Part shown: piece by piece, positions 11,551 through 23,345 of the stretch
Numbering within the stretch: the first letter of the stretch is position 1
Layout of the letters: each line of letters opens with the position of its first letter
Source: Dermatemys mawii
Lineage: Eukaryota; Chordata; Testudines; Dermatemydidae
Length of the DNA stretch: 64,000 nucleotides
NCBI GenBank assembly: GCA_007922305.1
Contig: ML677335.1
Span: forward strand, 21,015,933-21,079,932
Direction: 5' to 3'
The notes under the pieces: generated by a model
Database searches by the model: none
What the model saw: only the letters and a program-made list of their open reading frames with translations
What the model was told of the DNA's origin: nothing
Program-made: the position numbers and the translations under genes

Positions 11551-13816
11551 TAAAATTAAATATTATAATATATATGGAATGTAAATGATATTTTGAGATT
11601 ACTGTAAGACCATCAGTCAAGGAGTCAAACTTAGTTTGCAATAAATTTAAAATTAATATATGTTGGAGCCTTTTTAAAATAATTTTCAGCTATCAGAAAT
11701 TTTGAGTTTGATTGTCTTCTATTAGTAAATTCCTTGATTTACTCAATCCTATAGGCAATTTAACCTTGTACGCACAGCAACATTCTGAAAATATTTATGT
11801 TAGAGGAAAGCTCTATAAATTATGTTTCCTATATTTACTTGTTAATTTTTAGTGGTTTGGTAATATAAGTACGGCTAACAACCTCCTTCAGTGTCTGGCT
11901 TTTTGTCTCCATTGATTCATTATGTGATTTTATGGCTTCCATTAATGAATGAAAATGAAATTTAAGCATTACTATAAATGTTGCAAACAATCATCTGCTT
12001 TTCCTTAATTACAAAAAAAAAATTGTGTGTGCGCATCTCTTTCTGAATACCAATATTCACATTTCTTTGTACAAACAAGCTGCTGTGATACAACAGATCA
12101 GAGTACAGAAACTCTATCCAGCACTCAGGGGTATGGCTGATTTTGCAACCGTGTTTTTATACAAGTAGTCCCTATGAATCTAATGGAACAATACATACAG
12201 TCATAGGTGACAGGTAGACGTGATAGCCCCAATCCTGCAAATACTTACACATATTCAGAACTTTACATACTTTTTCAGTCTCACTGATCTCATTGGGACT
12301 ACTGAATGCTGTAACATTGTCCATGTGTCTTTGCAAGAAGAGGCTTAGTTTGTAAGGAGGTCCAAAGAATGTGCACAAATCTTATTGTTTGCTACAGAGA
12401 TCTACATGCAGAACCCTGGCACACTGTTTTGAGAGTTTTCCCCTTAACAGGTGTGTATTATCTCATAAAGAGTAAAAAATGTTGTCAGGCTGCTATAAGT
12501 TGATTTTTCTAATGAGTAACTGAGACAAAAAAGTAGTAAGAGAATGGATATTAAAATATTCAATCTTTTAAAAAGCAATGAATTAAAATAAAAAATGTAA
12601 TGTGTTAGTTTTTGGTAAAACTAGTGGTATTAGCAAAACAAAGAAAAAATGTCTTCTGGAGCATTATAAATAGACTTGGAAAAAATCATGATTACCATGC
12701 ATTGCTAATACGACTTCATACTTTCAGAAGTTATTCCCAGACATTTCAGAATAAATATCTATAATGGGGTCTACAAAGCACATATTGAGCAGAGGCAGAA
12801 TGGGGATGGGAGCCTTTCCTGTCTCCAGACAAGCAGCCTGGCTGCACCACCACACAGCTGCCACAACTATTCTCAGATGCAACCAATAAAGAAAACAAGG
12901 CCTGCCATAAAAGGAGAGAGCTCAGAGAAAGGGAAGGTGAAAAGGCCTGAGACAGCAAAGAGGCACTTGCATCAGGCTGCTCCTAGAAACAAGGGCCCAA
13001 AAGACCAAACCATATCCTTGAGCTTAATTAGAGGTCAGGGGCCAAGAAATTCCTTCATCAGGGGCTAACCAAAGAAAACCACATAGGAAGCAGTATTCAG
13101 ATGACATCCATTGCAGAGGACAGAACAATTTAATGCAGTTCAGGTTAATATTCATCACCCTCCTAGCATGCTCAGCTAATGCGCTGCATATCTCCAATCA
13201 GCCTTCTCCACTGGAACTGATTGGTGCCTAAGTGATCAGAGTGCTGGCTCACCTGTTAGCTTCCAGCACTCTATCACAGCATTATAAGTGGGAGGCAATC
13301 TGAACTGGACATGCATTTACCTGATAAAGACCAAGACCATGGATTAGATGAAATAGTAAAGAGAGACCAGTGAGAGTTTTCAAAAACAGAGTGATGGGCT
13401 CTTAGAAGCTAATCACTCTACAGGAGATGCTCCCACATGGTATACAAGTTGGTAATTTTGTGGCTTGAATGTCAGTTCAAGGAAAATAGTAGCCTGGTCT
13501 TTCAGATTTCAACATGTAGATAGGTCTCAGGCTGATGATGATGGTGCAGTCCTCTATCTAGCCAGGGATTAAATGAGTTTTTCCTCTTTTATAGCCATCT
13601 GATCATTAAGTAGTAATGATGTACATAATAGGACCCAACAACTTCACTCTATCTGGGTGATCAGAGGATCAATACCCTTAATGCAGGGAGTGATCAGCAT
13701 TGGATCTCAAGGTGCCTCAAAGTCTTTCCTCTTCCTATGAGCATCAAATCTATTTTTTACCTCTTGCAAACATTATAACGCCTTTAGCTATCTCAAAGCA
13801 CCATTTCAACAAATAT
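11551..13816. other. Anonymous intergenic DNA
   Basis: AT-rich with short homopolymers. Near 12225-12310 there is a decayed copy of the dispersed 'aatcctgcaaatacttac' / 'cattgggactac' repeat. The moderately GC-rich part at 12770-13300 contains no recognisable element ends and only short frames. Confidence 0.45.
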
Positions 13817-13824
13817 TTTTAAAG

Positions 13825-14640
13825 CAGGTGTGGGCAAACTTTTTGCATACAATTTTGTAACTCTGACGTGGAGGGTCAGGTAGGGAAGACTAGGCCTCCC
13901 CAAAAGCCTGGCCCCGCCCCCTAGCTAACTCCCACTCACTTTCTGCCCCCTGACTGCCCCCCCTTAGAACTCCCAACACATCCAACCCCTCCTGCTCTTT
14001 GTCCCCGCCGTGTCCACCCTGTCCAGAGACTCCCCCGCCCCTAACCACTCCCCCGGGACCTCATCTCCTATCTAACCCCTCTGCTCCTTGTCCCCTGACC
14101 TTCCCCACAAGACTCCCTCACCCTAACTGCCCCCCCTGGACTCCACCCCTCCCCAACCCCTTCCGCCCGCTCCCTGTCCCCTGACTGACCCATATCCACA
14201 CCCACACTCCTTAACAGACGCCTGGGACTTCCATGCCTATTCAACCCCCCATTCTCCATCCCCTGACCACCACCCAGAACCTCTGCCCCATCCAACTGCC
14301 CCCTGCACCCTGTCCCCTGCTGACCACCCCCTGGGACTCCCTGCCCCTTATCCATCCCCGGGCCCCAACCTCCTTAACCATTGCTGCTCAGAGCAGTGTG
14401 TCTGGCAACTGCACAGCCCGCTGGAGCTAGACACAGTGCCTGCAGCAGTGCGTAGCCCCGCTGGAGCCAGCCCCACCGCTGCAGCGCTGCCCAGGAACAG
14501 CGGGCCAGAGTGCTGCCCATGCAGTGTGCTGAGGCTGCGGGAGAGGGGAGACAGCAGGGGAGGAGCTTTGGTAGCCACCCTGGCCAGGAGCTCAGGGGCT
14601 GGGCAGAATGGGCCCGCAGGTCATAGTTTGCCCACCCCTG
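13825..14640. mobile_element. hAT-type non-autonomous DNA transposon, 8-bp TSD
   Basis: The left end CAGGTGTGGGCAAACT matches the inverted right end CAGGGGTGGGCAAACT with one mismatch in 16. The element is flanked by a perfect 8-bp target-site duplication TTTTAAAG at 13817-13824 and 14641-14648. Eight-base duplications with CAGG-type ends are the hAT hallmark. The interior is very C-rich on the plus strand ('ccctgac', 'ccccac' steps at 13910-14370) and has no transposase coding, so it depends on a transposase elsewhere. The frames in it (for example 14068-14355 minus, 14233-14430 plus) are low-complexity chance frames. Confidence 0.93.
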
Positions 14641-14648
14641 TTTTAAAG

Positions 14649-15338
14649 GGTAGTATACAGAGGAAAAAAACGTTTTAGAGATTACATAGTTACACTCACT
14701 ACGTACTGTATTTTTAAGGAATTAGGAATATTCTGTTTATCTCCATGATCTGCAGAGCCCACACAACTGTTGCTCAAACCATGAATCCTGAACTAGAAGT
14801 TTTTATTCTTTAGCAACTGAGCTAGATGACATGCCAAACAGTGCACTAGTAATCTTTTATATTGTAGCCACAGCTGCTGCTCTCTTATTTGAAGATTGTT
14901 GGTTTATGTTCCAGCAGGAACAGATGGCTACACTGATGCCCAGTTTATTATGTGAACTTGACTACTGAGAGTGGTTTTACTGGTCTCAGCAGGTAACCCA
15001 AAGGAATGTTATGTAATGTTTGCCAAGAATATGCTCTGTCAGAATATTTGTTTGTTTGAATCAAACAAACTTCTAATGTAGGAACAAGCATTTGTTTAGC
15101 AAGACCATGTTTAATGCTTTAGCAGCTAGATGCTTTAGATGTTAGATGCTTTGTTCTAAGAGAACATTTTCGGATTTCACAAACCTAAAATAAAACAAAT
15201 CTATTGATGGTGGTGTTGGGTTTTTTTAACTACACTTCCTAGCAACCAAGGAAATTTGTTCTCAAGGACTCACTTTTCTCTTCCAGAATTCTTCTTCCTA
15301 AGCCTAGAGTGAATTCATAATGGTGAATTTATGATAAT
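14649..15338. other. Anonymous intergenic DNA
   Basis: No element recognised. A small perfect palindrome, GTTTGTTTGA and its complement with one central base, lies near 15050-15070. Confidence 0.5.
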
Positions 15339-15342
15339 GTAT

Positions 15343-16009
15343 TGTGACAAAGCTCCAAGTTTGTACTCGTGGGTCCTGCGCTTCCTGGCAGATTTAGGGG
15401 CCTCAGAAACTCATCTAGGCCCCAGAGTGACCTCCCTTTCTCAGTATAATTGGCAAGAGTCACCACCTAGTGAGTTACCTTCATCACAGGCCAGTATGGA
15501 AGGTGGAAAGAGCGGGGTGGGGGAGCCCGGGCCTGCCCTCTACTCCGGGCTCCAGCCCAGGGACCCTAATATTATCAGCTAAGATAGCTGACCTTTTATC
15601 CATAAAACACAATACAATTCCCTGGGCTACTTCCCCACAGCAGTCCCTGCTTCTTCAAACTCCACTTCACCCTTACCTCAGGGCCTCCTTCCTTCTGGAT
15701 GATATGTTGTCCACCACTCAGTCTCACCAACAGCACAACCTCCTTCCGCAGCTCCTGACACCCACAGCCCACCTGACTAACTTGGAGGTTTTTATCTGGA
15801 TTCAGCCAGTCCCTGATTGGCTTCAGGTGTCCCAATTAGGCTAGCTGTTTCTACTCCTTTCTAGAAGGTTCTTAATTGGCCCCAGGTGTCTTGATTGGTC
15901 TGGAGTAGCCTTTGTTTGGCTATCCAGAGAACAAGGACCTGCACATCCTCAGACTAATATACCTGCCTTCCAGCACTCTCCTATATCCTTCTGGTCTGAC
16001 TCCGTCACA
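15343..16009 (-). mobile_element. Solo LTR, TGTGAC...GTCACA ends, 4-bp TSD
   Basis: The plus strand starts TGTGACAAAGCTCC and ends CTCCGTCACA, with TG...CA termini. The flanks share GTAT at 15339-15342 and 16010-16013, a 4-bp target duplication. The minus orientation is preferred because its 3' end (...TTTGTCACA) then parallels the 3' end of the antisense LTR at 59893-60604 (...CCTGTCACA). No internal coding region is attached, so it is a solo LTR. The frames 15331-15582 and 15470-15844 (plus) and 15596-15835 (minus) are incidental. A 4-bp duplication would suit a class I retrovirus-like integrase, but that is inference. Confidence 0.8.
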
Positions 16010-16013
16010 GTAT

Positions 16014-16689
16014 CAATAGCATCTATGGCAGCTGTCTGGGATATTAAAAAAGGGATGTGACATCATTACAGAATCAATCACAAGGTGAAGTTGCACTGTG
16101 AGGGAGGACTCAGTGCTTATGCAGGTATAAATATGTAGAAAAATAACAGGAAATGTAATATGACAAATTATTTTTTAAATAAACGTTCTCTTCCTTCAGG
16201 ATTTGGGAATTGCAAACCTTTGGATTGATAAAATAATATAGATACCTCAGTGATACAAATGACCGCATAACATACATTAGATAAGAGAGATGAGATAAGA
16301 CAGACTGACAAACTTAGCGACAAAACATTTGAGGATCCCCACCTCACAAGCAGAATACTTGTATGGGTTTTCCAGTTACAATTTTAAAGCAAATATTGGA
16401 AAATGAGATCTTTTGCACTTCCACCAAAAACTCAAAAAAGAGTTCAAAGCAACTGGGACTGAAGACAAAAACAAAATGGCAATAATATCAGAGATCCTGC
16501 TGGCAATCTAACACTAATCCCATTTTTAGTTAAGTTGGGATCTATAGAAAGCATATGACCAACTGCACCTATATTCCCCTGGCACGGTCCTTCAAGAGCA
16601 CCCACTCTAGGCTCCTGACTCCCAACCGTTGCCTCTCTTGCATGAAGACTTGTATATCTTTCCCTCCTGACCAGGGACTTCCAGGCTGC
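16014..16689. other. Anonymous intergenic DNA
   Basis: AT-rich sequence, no recognised element until the decayed hAT remnant that follows. Confidence 0.45.
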
Positions 16690-16902
16690 ACAGTTCTCTG
16701 CCTACACTGTGAGTTTCCCAGACAGGCTGGGAAGGATATTGCCTTCAGAGCTAGGCACCTATCTAACAGTCGCCACTCTACAGCCGCCCAACTCTGAAGG
16801 CAGTGCAGAAATAAGTGTGGCAATGCCAAGACCTCTCTAAAAGAACCTTGCGACCACCTGCAACTCCCTGTTCGGTCAGGATCCCCAATTTGAGAAACGC
16901 TG
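16690..16902 (-). mobile_element. hAT-type remnant, one terminus visible
   Basis: On the minus strand the segment starts CAGCGTTTCTCAAATTGGGG at 16902, a common hAT end (CAGNGTTTCTCAAA). It then runs through a GGTCGCAAGG block and a 'gcactgccttcagagttggg' block. That order matches a widespread non-autonomous hAT element of amniotes as I remember it. I could not find the opposite terminus or target duplication, so the 16690 boundary is approximate. The open frame 16569-16979 (minus) that crosses it is not a gene. Confidence 0.55.
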
Positions 16903-17164
16903 GTCTTCCCATGAAATCTGTATAGTATAGGATAAAAGCACACAAAAGACCAGATTTCATAGTCCATGATGCATTTCACATTGGTAGGGCCCTAACAATA
17001 ACACATAAACTTTGCATTTTTGATGCACTGGACAGTGAAGCTACTTAAAACTTAATTCAGTAAGACTTTTCAAGGGGGTTTCAGGAAATTGCCATATCTG
17101 TCACAGAAAATACTCTAAACATCTATAAAATGTTATAAACTATTAGTAGTAAATATTTAGGATT
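16903..17164. other. Anonymous DNA
   Basis: No feature seen. Confidence 0.4.
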
Positions 17165-18240
17165 GAGGTAGCATCCAATGGCCTTAGTCATGATTGGAGT
17201 TCCATTGTGTTGGGTGCTATGAATACACATTAAAGAGATAGATTAGAAAACCTTCATGATTACAAATTAACAGAACAAAGAAAAGGGGAGGGGCTGGGAC
17301 ACAACAATCAAGCAAATAATCTAGCACTGGTTTGTTAGATACATGTATTTATTTTTTGAAAAAACTGAAGGCAGAGGTAAGGAAGAAGAAAGTAGAAAAA
17401 GTCATGGCTTATTACCTGCCCAATCAGCAGGCTGGCTGCTTATGCATCATGGCAGAAATGAATCGTAAAGTGGGGTGTAAAAAAGAAAAAGAAAAGAAAG
17501 GGATTAGGCAATGGCTCAAGATTTTATCTGGAAGTTTTCCCTATGCAGGAGAAGTACCATACAAAAATGTACACAGATGTGTAAGGGAGAAAGATGACTG
17601 ATGGGCGGTAAAGACTGGGAATGCTGGCAGAGTAAAGTTAGGGGTCAATGTCATGAAAGGTATTAAGGTAGAGATCAGAAACTTGTATTCAGTGTGGAAG
17701 TGAAGGGGGGAGCTAGTGAAAGGACTCAAAGAGGGGAATGATGGGATCAAACCAATGAGCCAAGATGATTTTAGCAGCAGCATTCTGAATATACTGAAGG
17801 AGATCTTAGATTGAGCAGTCAAGACTAGGCAAGAGAAGATTGCAATAGTGAAAACATGACATAATGAGAGCTTGGATGAAAGTTTTGGCTTCATAGACAA
17901 AGAGAAAAGTTTGAATTTTAAGATGTATAAGAAAAAGCAGTGAAATATAGAATGCTCTGAATGTGTGATTCCAGTGATATAGATGAGTCAAGATGACACA
18001 CCAGTTGTAAAAACTTGAGTGATCTGGAGGATAGATAGTGTTCTCTGTGGTGATCAAGAATGTAGAATGACGGAATGTTTGTGGGAAAAGTTTTCAGCCA
18101 CAATGAATTTAAGATGATGACTGGACATCCATGACGACATGTAAAAAAAAGACACGCCAAGATACTAGACTGGATGGAGATTACTTCTCTACTGATGAGC
18201 AGATTCATAAGTCAGCAATGAATACGAGCACCTAGGGATA
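17165..18240 (-). mobile_element. L2-type LINE, antisense, decayed
   Basis: The 3' end on the minus strand is the complement of 'ggccttagtcatgattggag' and 'ccattgtgttgggtgctatg' at 17178-17224. The same 3' motif in sense orientation is seen at 21780-21890 ('acagtgcctagaacaatggc'). Upstream on the minus strand (17560-18210) lies recognisable but frameshifted L2 reverse-transcriptase sequence. The copy is old, as many stops and frame changes break it. Confidence 0.75.
17541..18208 (-). pseudogene. L2 reverse-transcriptase C-terminal remnant
   Basis: Three overlapping minus-strand frames (17918-18208, 17806-18057, 17541-17900) together hold decayed L2 ORF2 words in the correct order. They are HLDSSISLESHIQSI (compare the LDSSLSLESHI region of L2), then FIQALIMSCFHYCNLLL (VHAFVSSRLDYCNALL region), then RMLLLKSSWLIGLIPSFPSL (QNAAARLL...DHITPVL region) and HTEYKFLISTL (RIDFKILLLTY region). 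These belong to the thumb and C-terminal part of the RT, past the catalytic core. At least two frameshifts separate them, so the protein is dead. Assignment rests on order and spacing of motifs recalled from the family. Confidence 0.7.
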
Positions 18241-19394
18241 AGATATAGAGGGAGAAGAAGAGAGGGCCAACATCACAGTTATCAGGAACATCCATAGAAA
18301 AGGAGAGAGTGGAATTATATCCTTTTTTAAAAAAAACATCCTCTAGCATAATATAATTTTCAATTAAATTTTAGAGGTTGAGTTAAAAAAAAAAGCTAAA
18401 GGAAGGTTGTTTTCCACAGGACCTTTCTATAAGGGAAAAGTGTGTAGTATTAAGCACTAAAATGTATCCTTTCCTAAAATATGGTAAATCTAGACTCCAA
18501 TCATTGTGACATATTGAGGTTTATACTGGTTAGCCAACTAGCATGTAAAATTAGCAATATATGCATTCACATTTACAGGAGATTTTCAGAATGCAATCAT
18601 TGTACCCATAGTGGATTTTTCTTTTAATCACATCAGCCTTCTGTGGTGTCTTTTTAACCTTTAACTTAAATATTAATTTTATTTAGTTTTTTTTCCTGCA
18701 TATCACCACTAATCTTGAAGGGCAAGAAAGCCTATTTAAATGCATTGAAGTGCATTACCATGAAAAAATAATGAGCCCTTACAGCATTCTAATTTAGGTA
18801 GGTGCATTTAAATTAGTTATAGCATCTGCTGTCAAAAAGTTCTGCCCAGACAGGATTCTGTTCAGACAAGAATCTGATTTCTATAGTTCTAGCCCTACTG
18901 CCCCAATGGGCCTTTCCTGGCTTTAGTGCTATGGGGCCTAAGTACGAATCAGAAGCCAAAACATTCTGTGCCTAGCACCTGTGGAGCTCATTGTGCTTGC
19001 TGTGCTTCCCTTCCTTCCATCCTTTCTAACAAACAAGGAGTTATTCTTTTCTCTCAGGCCCTCACATAAATACTGGCTCACTGACGTTGCAACAACCCAT
19101 CCAACAGACTATGTTCAGAAAAACAGATGTTGATGACACACAGGGACAGCTTTCAGAGGAACATTCACTGAACCAGTTAAATATTAAACCATTCACTCTA
19201 GCCAGTTAATCTTATGGGAGACATGTTAAATATTTGGTATACTTTAAGCCTTTTTTAAACAGTTACATTAAATCAGCTGACGTGATGATTGATTTAATAA
19301 TGAAAACTCGTCACCTCACACAGTTAGGCCTTGCCTACATGAGAAAGGGATTTTTGGAATAGGTCCACTATTTTTATATATTCCAGTGCCAAAA
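18241..19394. other. Anonymous intergenic DNA, possible MITE scrap at its end
   Basis: Mostly AT-rich. The last 70 bases (19326-19394, starting 'taggccttgcctacatgag') resemble the end of a small Harbinger-type MITE into which the CR1 at 19395 may have inserted. The second terminus was not found. Confidence 0.4.
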
Positions 19395-19810
19395 AGGAAT
19401 GTCATTGTGATCATCTAGTCTGACCTCCTGTATAATATGGGCCATAGAACGTCCTCAAAATAATTTCTATAGCTTTTCTTTTAGAAAAACATTCAAGCTT
19501 GATTTTAAAATGTTCAGTGACAGAGAATCTACCACAAACCTTTGTAAATTGTTCCAAGGGCTAATTACTCTGACTTAAAAATTTAAGATTTTTTTCCTAG
19601 TCTGTATTTGTCTAGCTTCAACTTCCAGCCATTGAATTGTGTTAAGATCTTTCTTTGCTAGATTGAAGAGTCCATTATTAAATATTTGCAATGAAATCAC
19701 CCCTTAGCCTTCTCTTCATTAAATTAATTAGATTGAACTCCTTGAGTCTCCATTATAAGGCATGTTTTCTAATTCTTTGATCATTCTGTAACTAATGCAG
19801 AATAATTATA
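19395..19810 (-). mobile_element. CR1 LINE 3' end, antisense
   Basis: Same subfamily as 1-545: it shares 'atcatctagtctgacctcc' near 19411, 'cttcaacttccagccattg' near 19616 and 'cataaggcatgttttct' near 19754. This is the complement of a CR1 3' part of about 400 bases. The protein frame is broken throughout. Confidence 0.88.
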
Positions 19811-21779
19811 GTGAAAGATGAACCCACCTTCTTTGCTTATGCCAGCTTACACTACTTTCCTTGTGAGTCAGTGCATTCTCACAGACCTTTTGTTTTGTTT
19901 TTCAAATAACCACACAGCATTCTGGGAAGCTATTCCATAGTTCAGTGTACTGCCACTAGGCTCTATGAACTGAGACCTTCCTCATGGCACCCCCAATTGT
20001 GGGATGCCTACCAGAACCCACTGGAATTCTGGGAAGTGGGGTTTAACTAAAGAACTCTAATGATTTTTCTCTTGGCTTTCCATAATTTGGTTTGGGTTTT
20101 TTGTTTTGTTTTGTAAGCCAGCAACATTTTTGCAGCATGGAGGTAACATTGCTGAGTTATTTCATAAAATCTTTCCTGGGTAGACAAAGCCTTACTGCTC
20201 CAGAGAATAGGGAGAGAAAGCAGTGGTAGAAGAAGGGGTGGTTAAGCTTCACAATGAAGTAAACCAGAGATGAGCAGAATATATAAGGCTGTGTTGGGAG
20301 AAAAAATAAGCCAGGACGGAGGTGGGAGTGAAGGTAGGAAAAGTGAGGGAGAGTTAATAAAATCATTGCTGCTATTCTTAAAAAAAGGAGAACAACAGAA
20401 ACAAAGCAAAACAAAGAAAACAATGATCGGAACGAGACAGTCACAGGGGACCCACAGCTTCCAGAGTTATAGACTAATAGTGTGACCAGAGCCTAGCCAT
20501 AAAGGCATCATTGATACAAGACCACACTAAAGAGATTAGTTTTTATTTATTCTGCACTCTGTTTAATACCCTTCAGAAGTTTAACAAATAAAATCCTGTT
20601 TCTTTTTCTGTGTTGTGCTTACTTTGCTGGTTTTCTGGCTGTGCAGCAACAGAACAAAACATTACCCATCCAGTTCAATGCTCTTTGTGGGATTTTGCCA
20701 CATGATAAGCATTGCCCTTCTAGTGTATACTGTATAAATCCTCATGTGTACAAGCTGTGTTGTATTTAAGGAGCATTCCCCTGTGGGAGGAGCAAAGGTG
20801 GTGTTCATTGTTGTTGCTATTTGCACAAAGTTAATGCTTCTTATTTTGATCACCACAGGAAAGAATATCTGAAGCAATCTTTCTTGTACGAAACAAAACT
20901 ATCACAAAACTGCTAAAGTCATTGTAATATTTGACCTAGAGTCTCACACACTTCCCTTTAGTAACAGTGGAAACCTACCTAACAGCTAAAATTATCCTCC
21001 ATACATTGAGCAATATCTATAAACAGCAGGTCCTAAATAAACAGTGTTTCTCTATTGGTAAACATCTATGACAGAACCACAAGTCTTTTCTCATAGTCCT
21101 GCATATGAAAGTCAACAAGTATCTTATCATGAACATTAATCTACCTCACTATGAGACTGCATATGCACCACTTGCTGAGGCATGACAAATGTGTCTGCCC
21201 TCAGCCACCACCCTCCTTCCACCTTCTGATAGGCAGTCACTCCGTTTATCACCTTAATCACCTTTTCCTTGAGAAGAACTAGATGTTCTACTGCTTACAA
21301 TTTCTTGAAGTTCTTTTTCCTTTTTAAATTTTGCTCAAAAGAAAATTACATATTAAATCACAGAGGAAGAACCCAATAATAAACTGAAGCTACACTTCCT
21401 CCTTGCCAAAAGGATTATATTGCCTATGCAGTATCATTTATTTGGCCTTTCTTGGGAAAGTTGGTTTTTAGTTAAGTTTTTTATTGTTTAGTGCTTTGCT
21501 GCTTGTCATTATTCTAATATTAGTTTTAAGTTTTCATTTTTTTCATCTCACATTGAAGGATATTTACTGTAGAGTTGGGGTCTTTTTAGCATGTTCTGTA
21601 CTTACATGATATAATCCTGCAGCTTCCAAAGTACTTTATTAATAGATGCTCACATCAGCTTTGAGTGCAGCACCCACACTAAGAGGCTTGGTTGAGTTCT
21701 CCAGGACCAGATGGCTGGCTTGGCTCAAGTTATTCTTGGTTGCCTTCCAGAACCTTTCCATAAATCCTTAATTATAAAT
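19811..21779. other. Anonymous intergenic DNA
   Basis: No recognised element. Frames at 20157-20444 (minus) and 20270-20485 (plus) overlap head to head and show no family signature. Confidence 0.5.
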
Positions 21780-21890
21780 TATCTGGGGGTATGGACTGTC
21801 CTATTAATAGCTTGAACAGTGCCTAGAACAATGGCACCTTGATCTGTGATTGGGGTTCCCTTGTGCTGCCATCATATAAGTCCAACCTGA
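21780..21890 (+). mobile_element. L2-like LINE 3' end
   Basis: The segment 'tatggactgtcctattaata' through 'acagtgcctagaacaatggc' and 'gatctgtgattggggttcc' is the sense version of the 3' end found antisense at 17165-17230. It is an ancient LINE tail lacking coding sequence. Confidence 0.6.
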
Positions 21891-23040
21891 TGGTGTGCGT
21901 GTGTCAGGAACAAAAAAGGCTAAGCAATGACTCTTCTAAAAGTCTGTCTTTTGATTCAAAGCCAACAAGTTATATATAGTGTTCCAAAGTAGATATCATA
22001 TCATATGGCTAAGACACTTTTATAAATTAGATTTTGTTTCTAAACATTTAAAAAGGCTCAGACTGCTGGTATGTTTATTTATTTAGGGTTTTATTTTGTT
22101 TTTTTGCTTTTGAAAAATATTTAGAATCTATAATTGCAGCAGAACCTTTAGGAACAGCAATTTCTATCACCGCACCCTCAGGCCCTCTCAAATGAAACAG
22201 CTATGAGGTTTTTTTCAGTCAGATATTATTTCTTTAGAATACAGCAAATTAAGAAGACTGGATCATTGAATTATACAAAAGGATAAATAGTCATGAAAAG
22301 GAAATAAACTAAGGAAACTAGGGGACTTGAGCTGCTTAATCTCTCAGGAATCATTTATACCAGATGGTAAATTACACAGACTCTTCTTTACGAACAAGTT
22401 CCAAGACAGTCAGAGCAGCTTCTACAAATTCTTACAATAATAATAAACTACAGGCTATCTCTGCAGTGAGCACAAAGTACTTAATCCACACAATGTACCT
22501 TCTTAAATTAAAAACTTTGTTCTGCTTACCCAATATATCTACCCTACAGCAAACTACAGTTTAGCATATTCAAGTACAGTCATTACAAGGCTATGGAATA
22601 AAGCCAATCTATGAAATGTTATGTGTTTCATAATTAATTCATTTCTCTTTTGCCCACAGGCACATGACCTCAAATTGTGATCTTCTCACATCTCAGAAGA
22701 TAACAAAGCTGCATTGGGTCATAGCTTTGATGAGAGACCTGTATGTAAAATGTAGGTGCTGAAGAAAGTGATCACTCTGTAAGTGGTATTATACCTCTTA
22801 TTTCTGAATCAGGAGTAAGTTACTGCCCCCAGCATATAGTCGGGGCCACCGTACCCAGGGGCATCTACAGAAGGACAATGTGAACTCTACACCCTGATTG
22901 CTTTTAGTTACCAGATATCTTATGGCATGTGTCAAACCTCAATCTCATCATTCTATCCAAATTCCATCTAAAGCAATTACATTCTGACCCTGGTAATTTC
23001 AGCTGAATGTGTATTACACTTCATTTCCTCCTTTATTGAG
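21891..23040. other. Anonymous intergenic DNA
   Basis: AT-rich, no supported feature. Confidence 0.5.
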
Positions 23041-23345
23041 CTATGCGTAGGACTGTAAGCCAGGAGACCTGGATTCAAACCCTGGTTCTGACACTTATTT
23101 ACTTTGCAATGTTGTTGTAGCCATGTTGGTCTCAGGATTACAGAGAGACAAGGTACGTGAGGTAATATCTTTTAGTGTACCAACATCTGCTGGTGAAAGA
23201 GAGAAGCTCTCAAGCTACACAGAACTCTTCTTCAGATGATTATGGACAAGTGGCTTAACCACTTTGTAAACTCTGTCCCCTTTGAATGAAGTATATTTCC
23301 CCCCCAATTTACAATTACTTTTTGCACAATGCTTTCAAATTCTTG
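23041..23345 (+). mobile_element. MIR-type SINE, split by another insertion
   Basis: The left part (23041-23104) carries the tRNA-derived B-box-like 'ctggattcaaaccctggtt' followed by 'ctgacacttatttactt', as in MIR. The right part (from about 23237) resumes with 'ggacaagtggcttaaccac', the conserved MIR core, and fades into 'gcacaatgctttcaaattc'. The intervening 23105-23236 is a PLE tail, so MIR is the older insertion. Confidence 0.7.
23105..23236 (-). mobile_element. Penelope-like element tail with hammerhead-like relic
   Basis: On the minus strand this reads CTGAAGA (23235-23229), a stem-loop, then GAGA (23211-23208), then a run through 'taaaagatattacctcac' to 'caacatggctacaacaac'. This tail is very abundant in turtle genomes. 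Its layout parallels the 3' part of the PLE at 57.7 kb (TGATGA, stem, GAAG, then an A-rich run and a unique tail). I infer a PLE-type 3' fragment with a hammerhead-derived motif; it is not catalytically intact in the core. Confidence 0.55.

Noticed and set aside
13999..14678. Several overlapping proline-rich frames
   Set aside because: They are the C-rich interior of the hAT element at 13825-14640 read in different frames.
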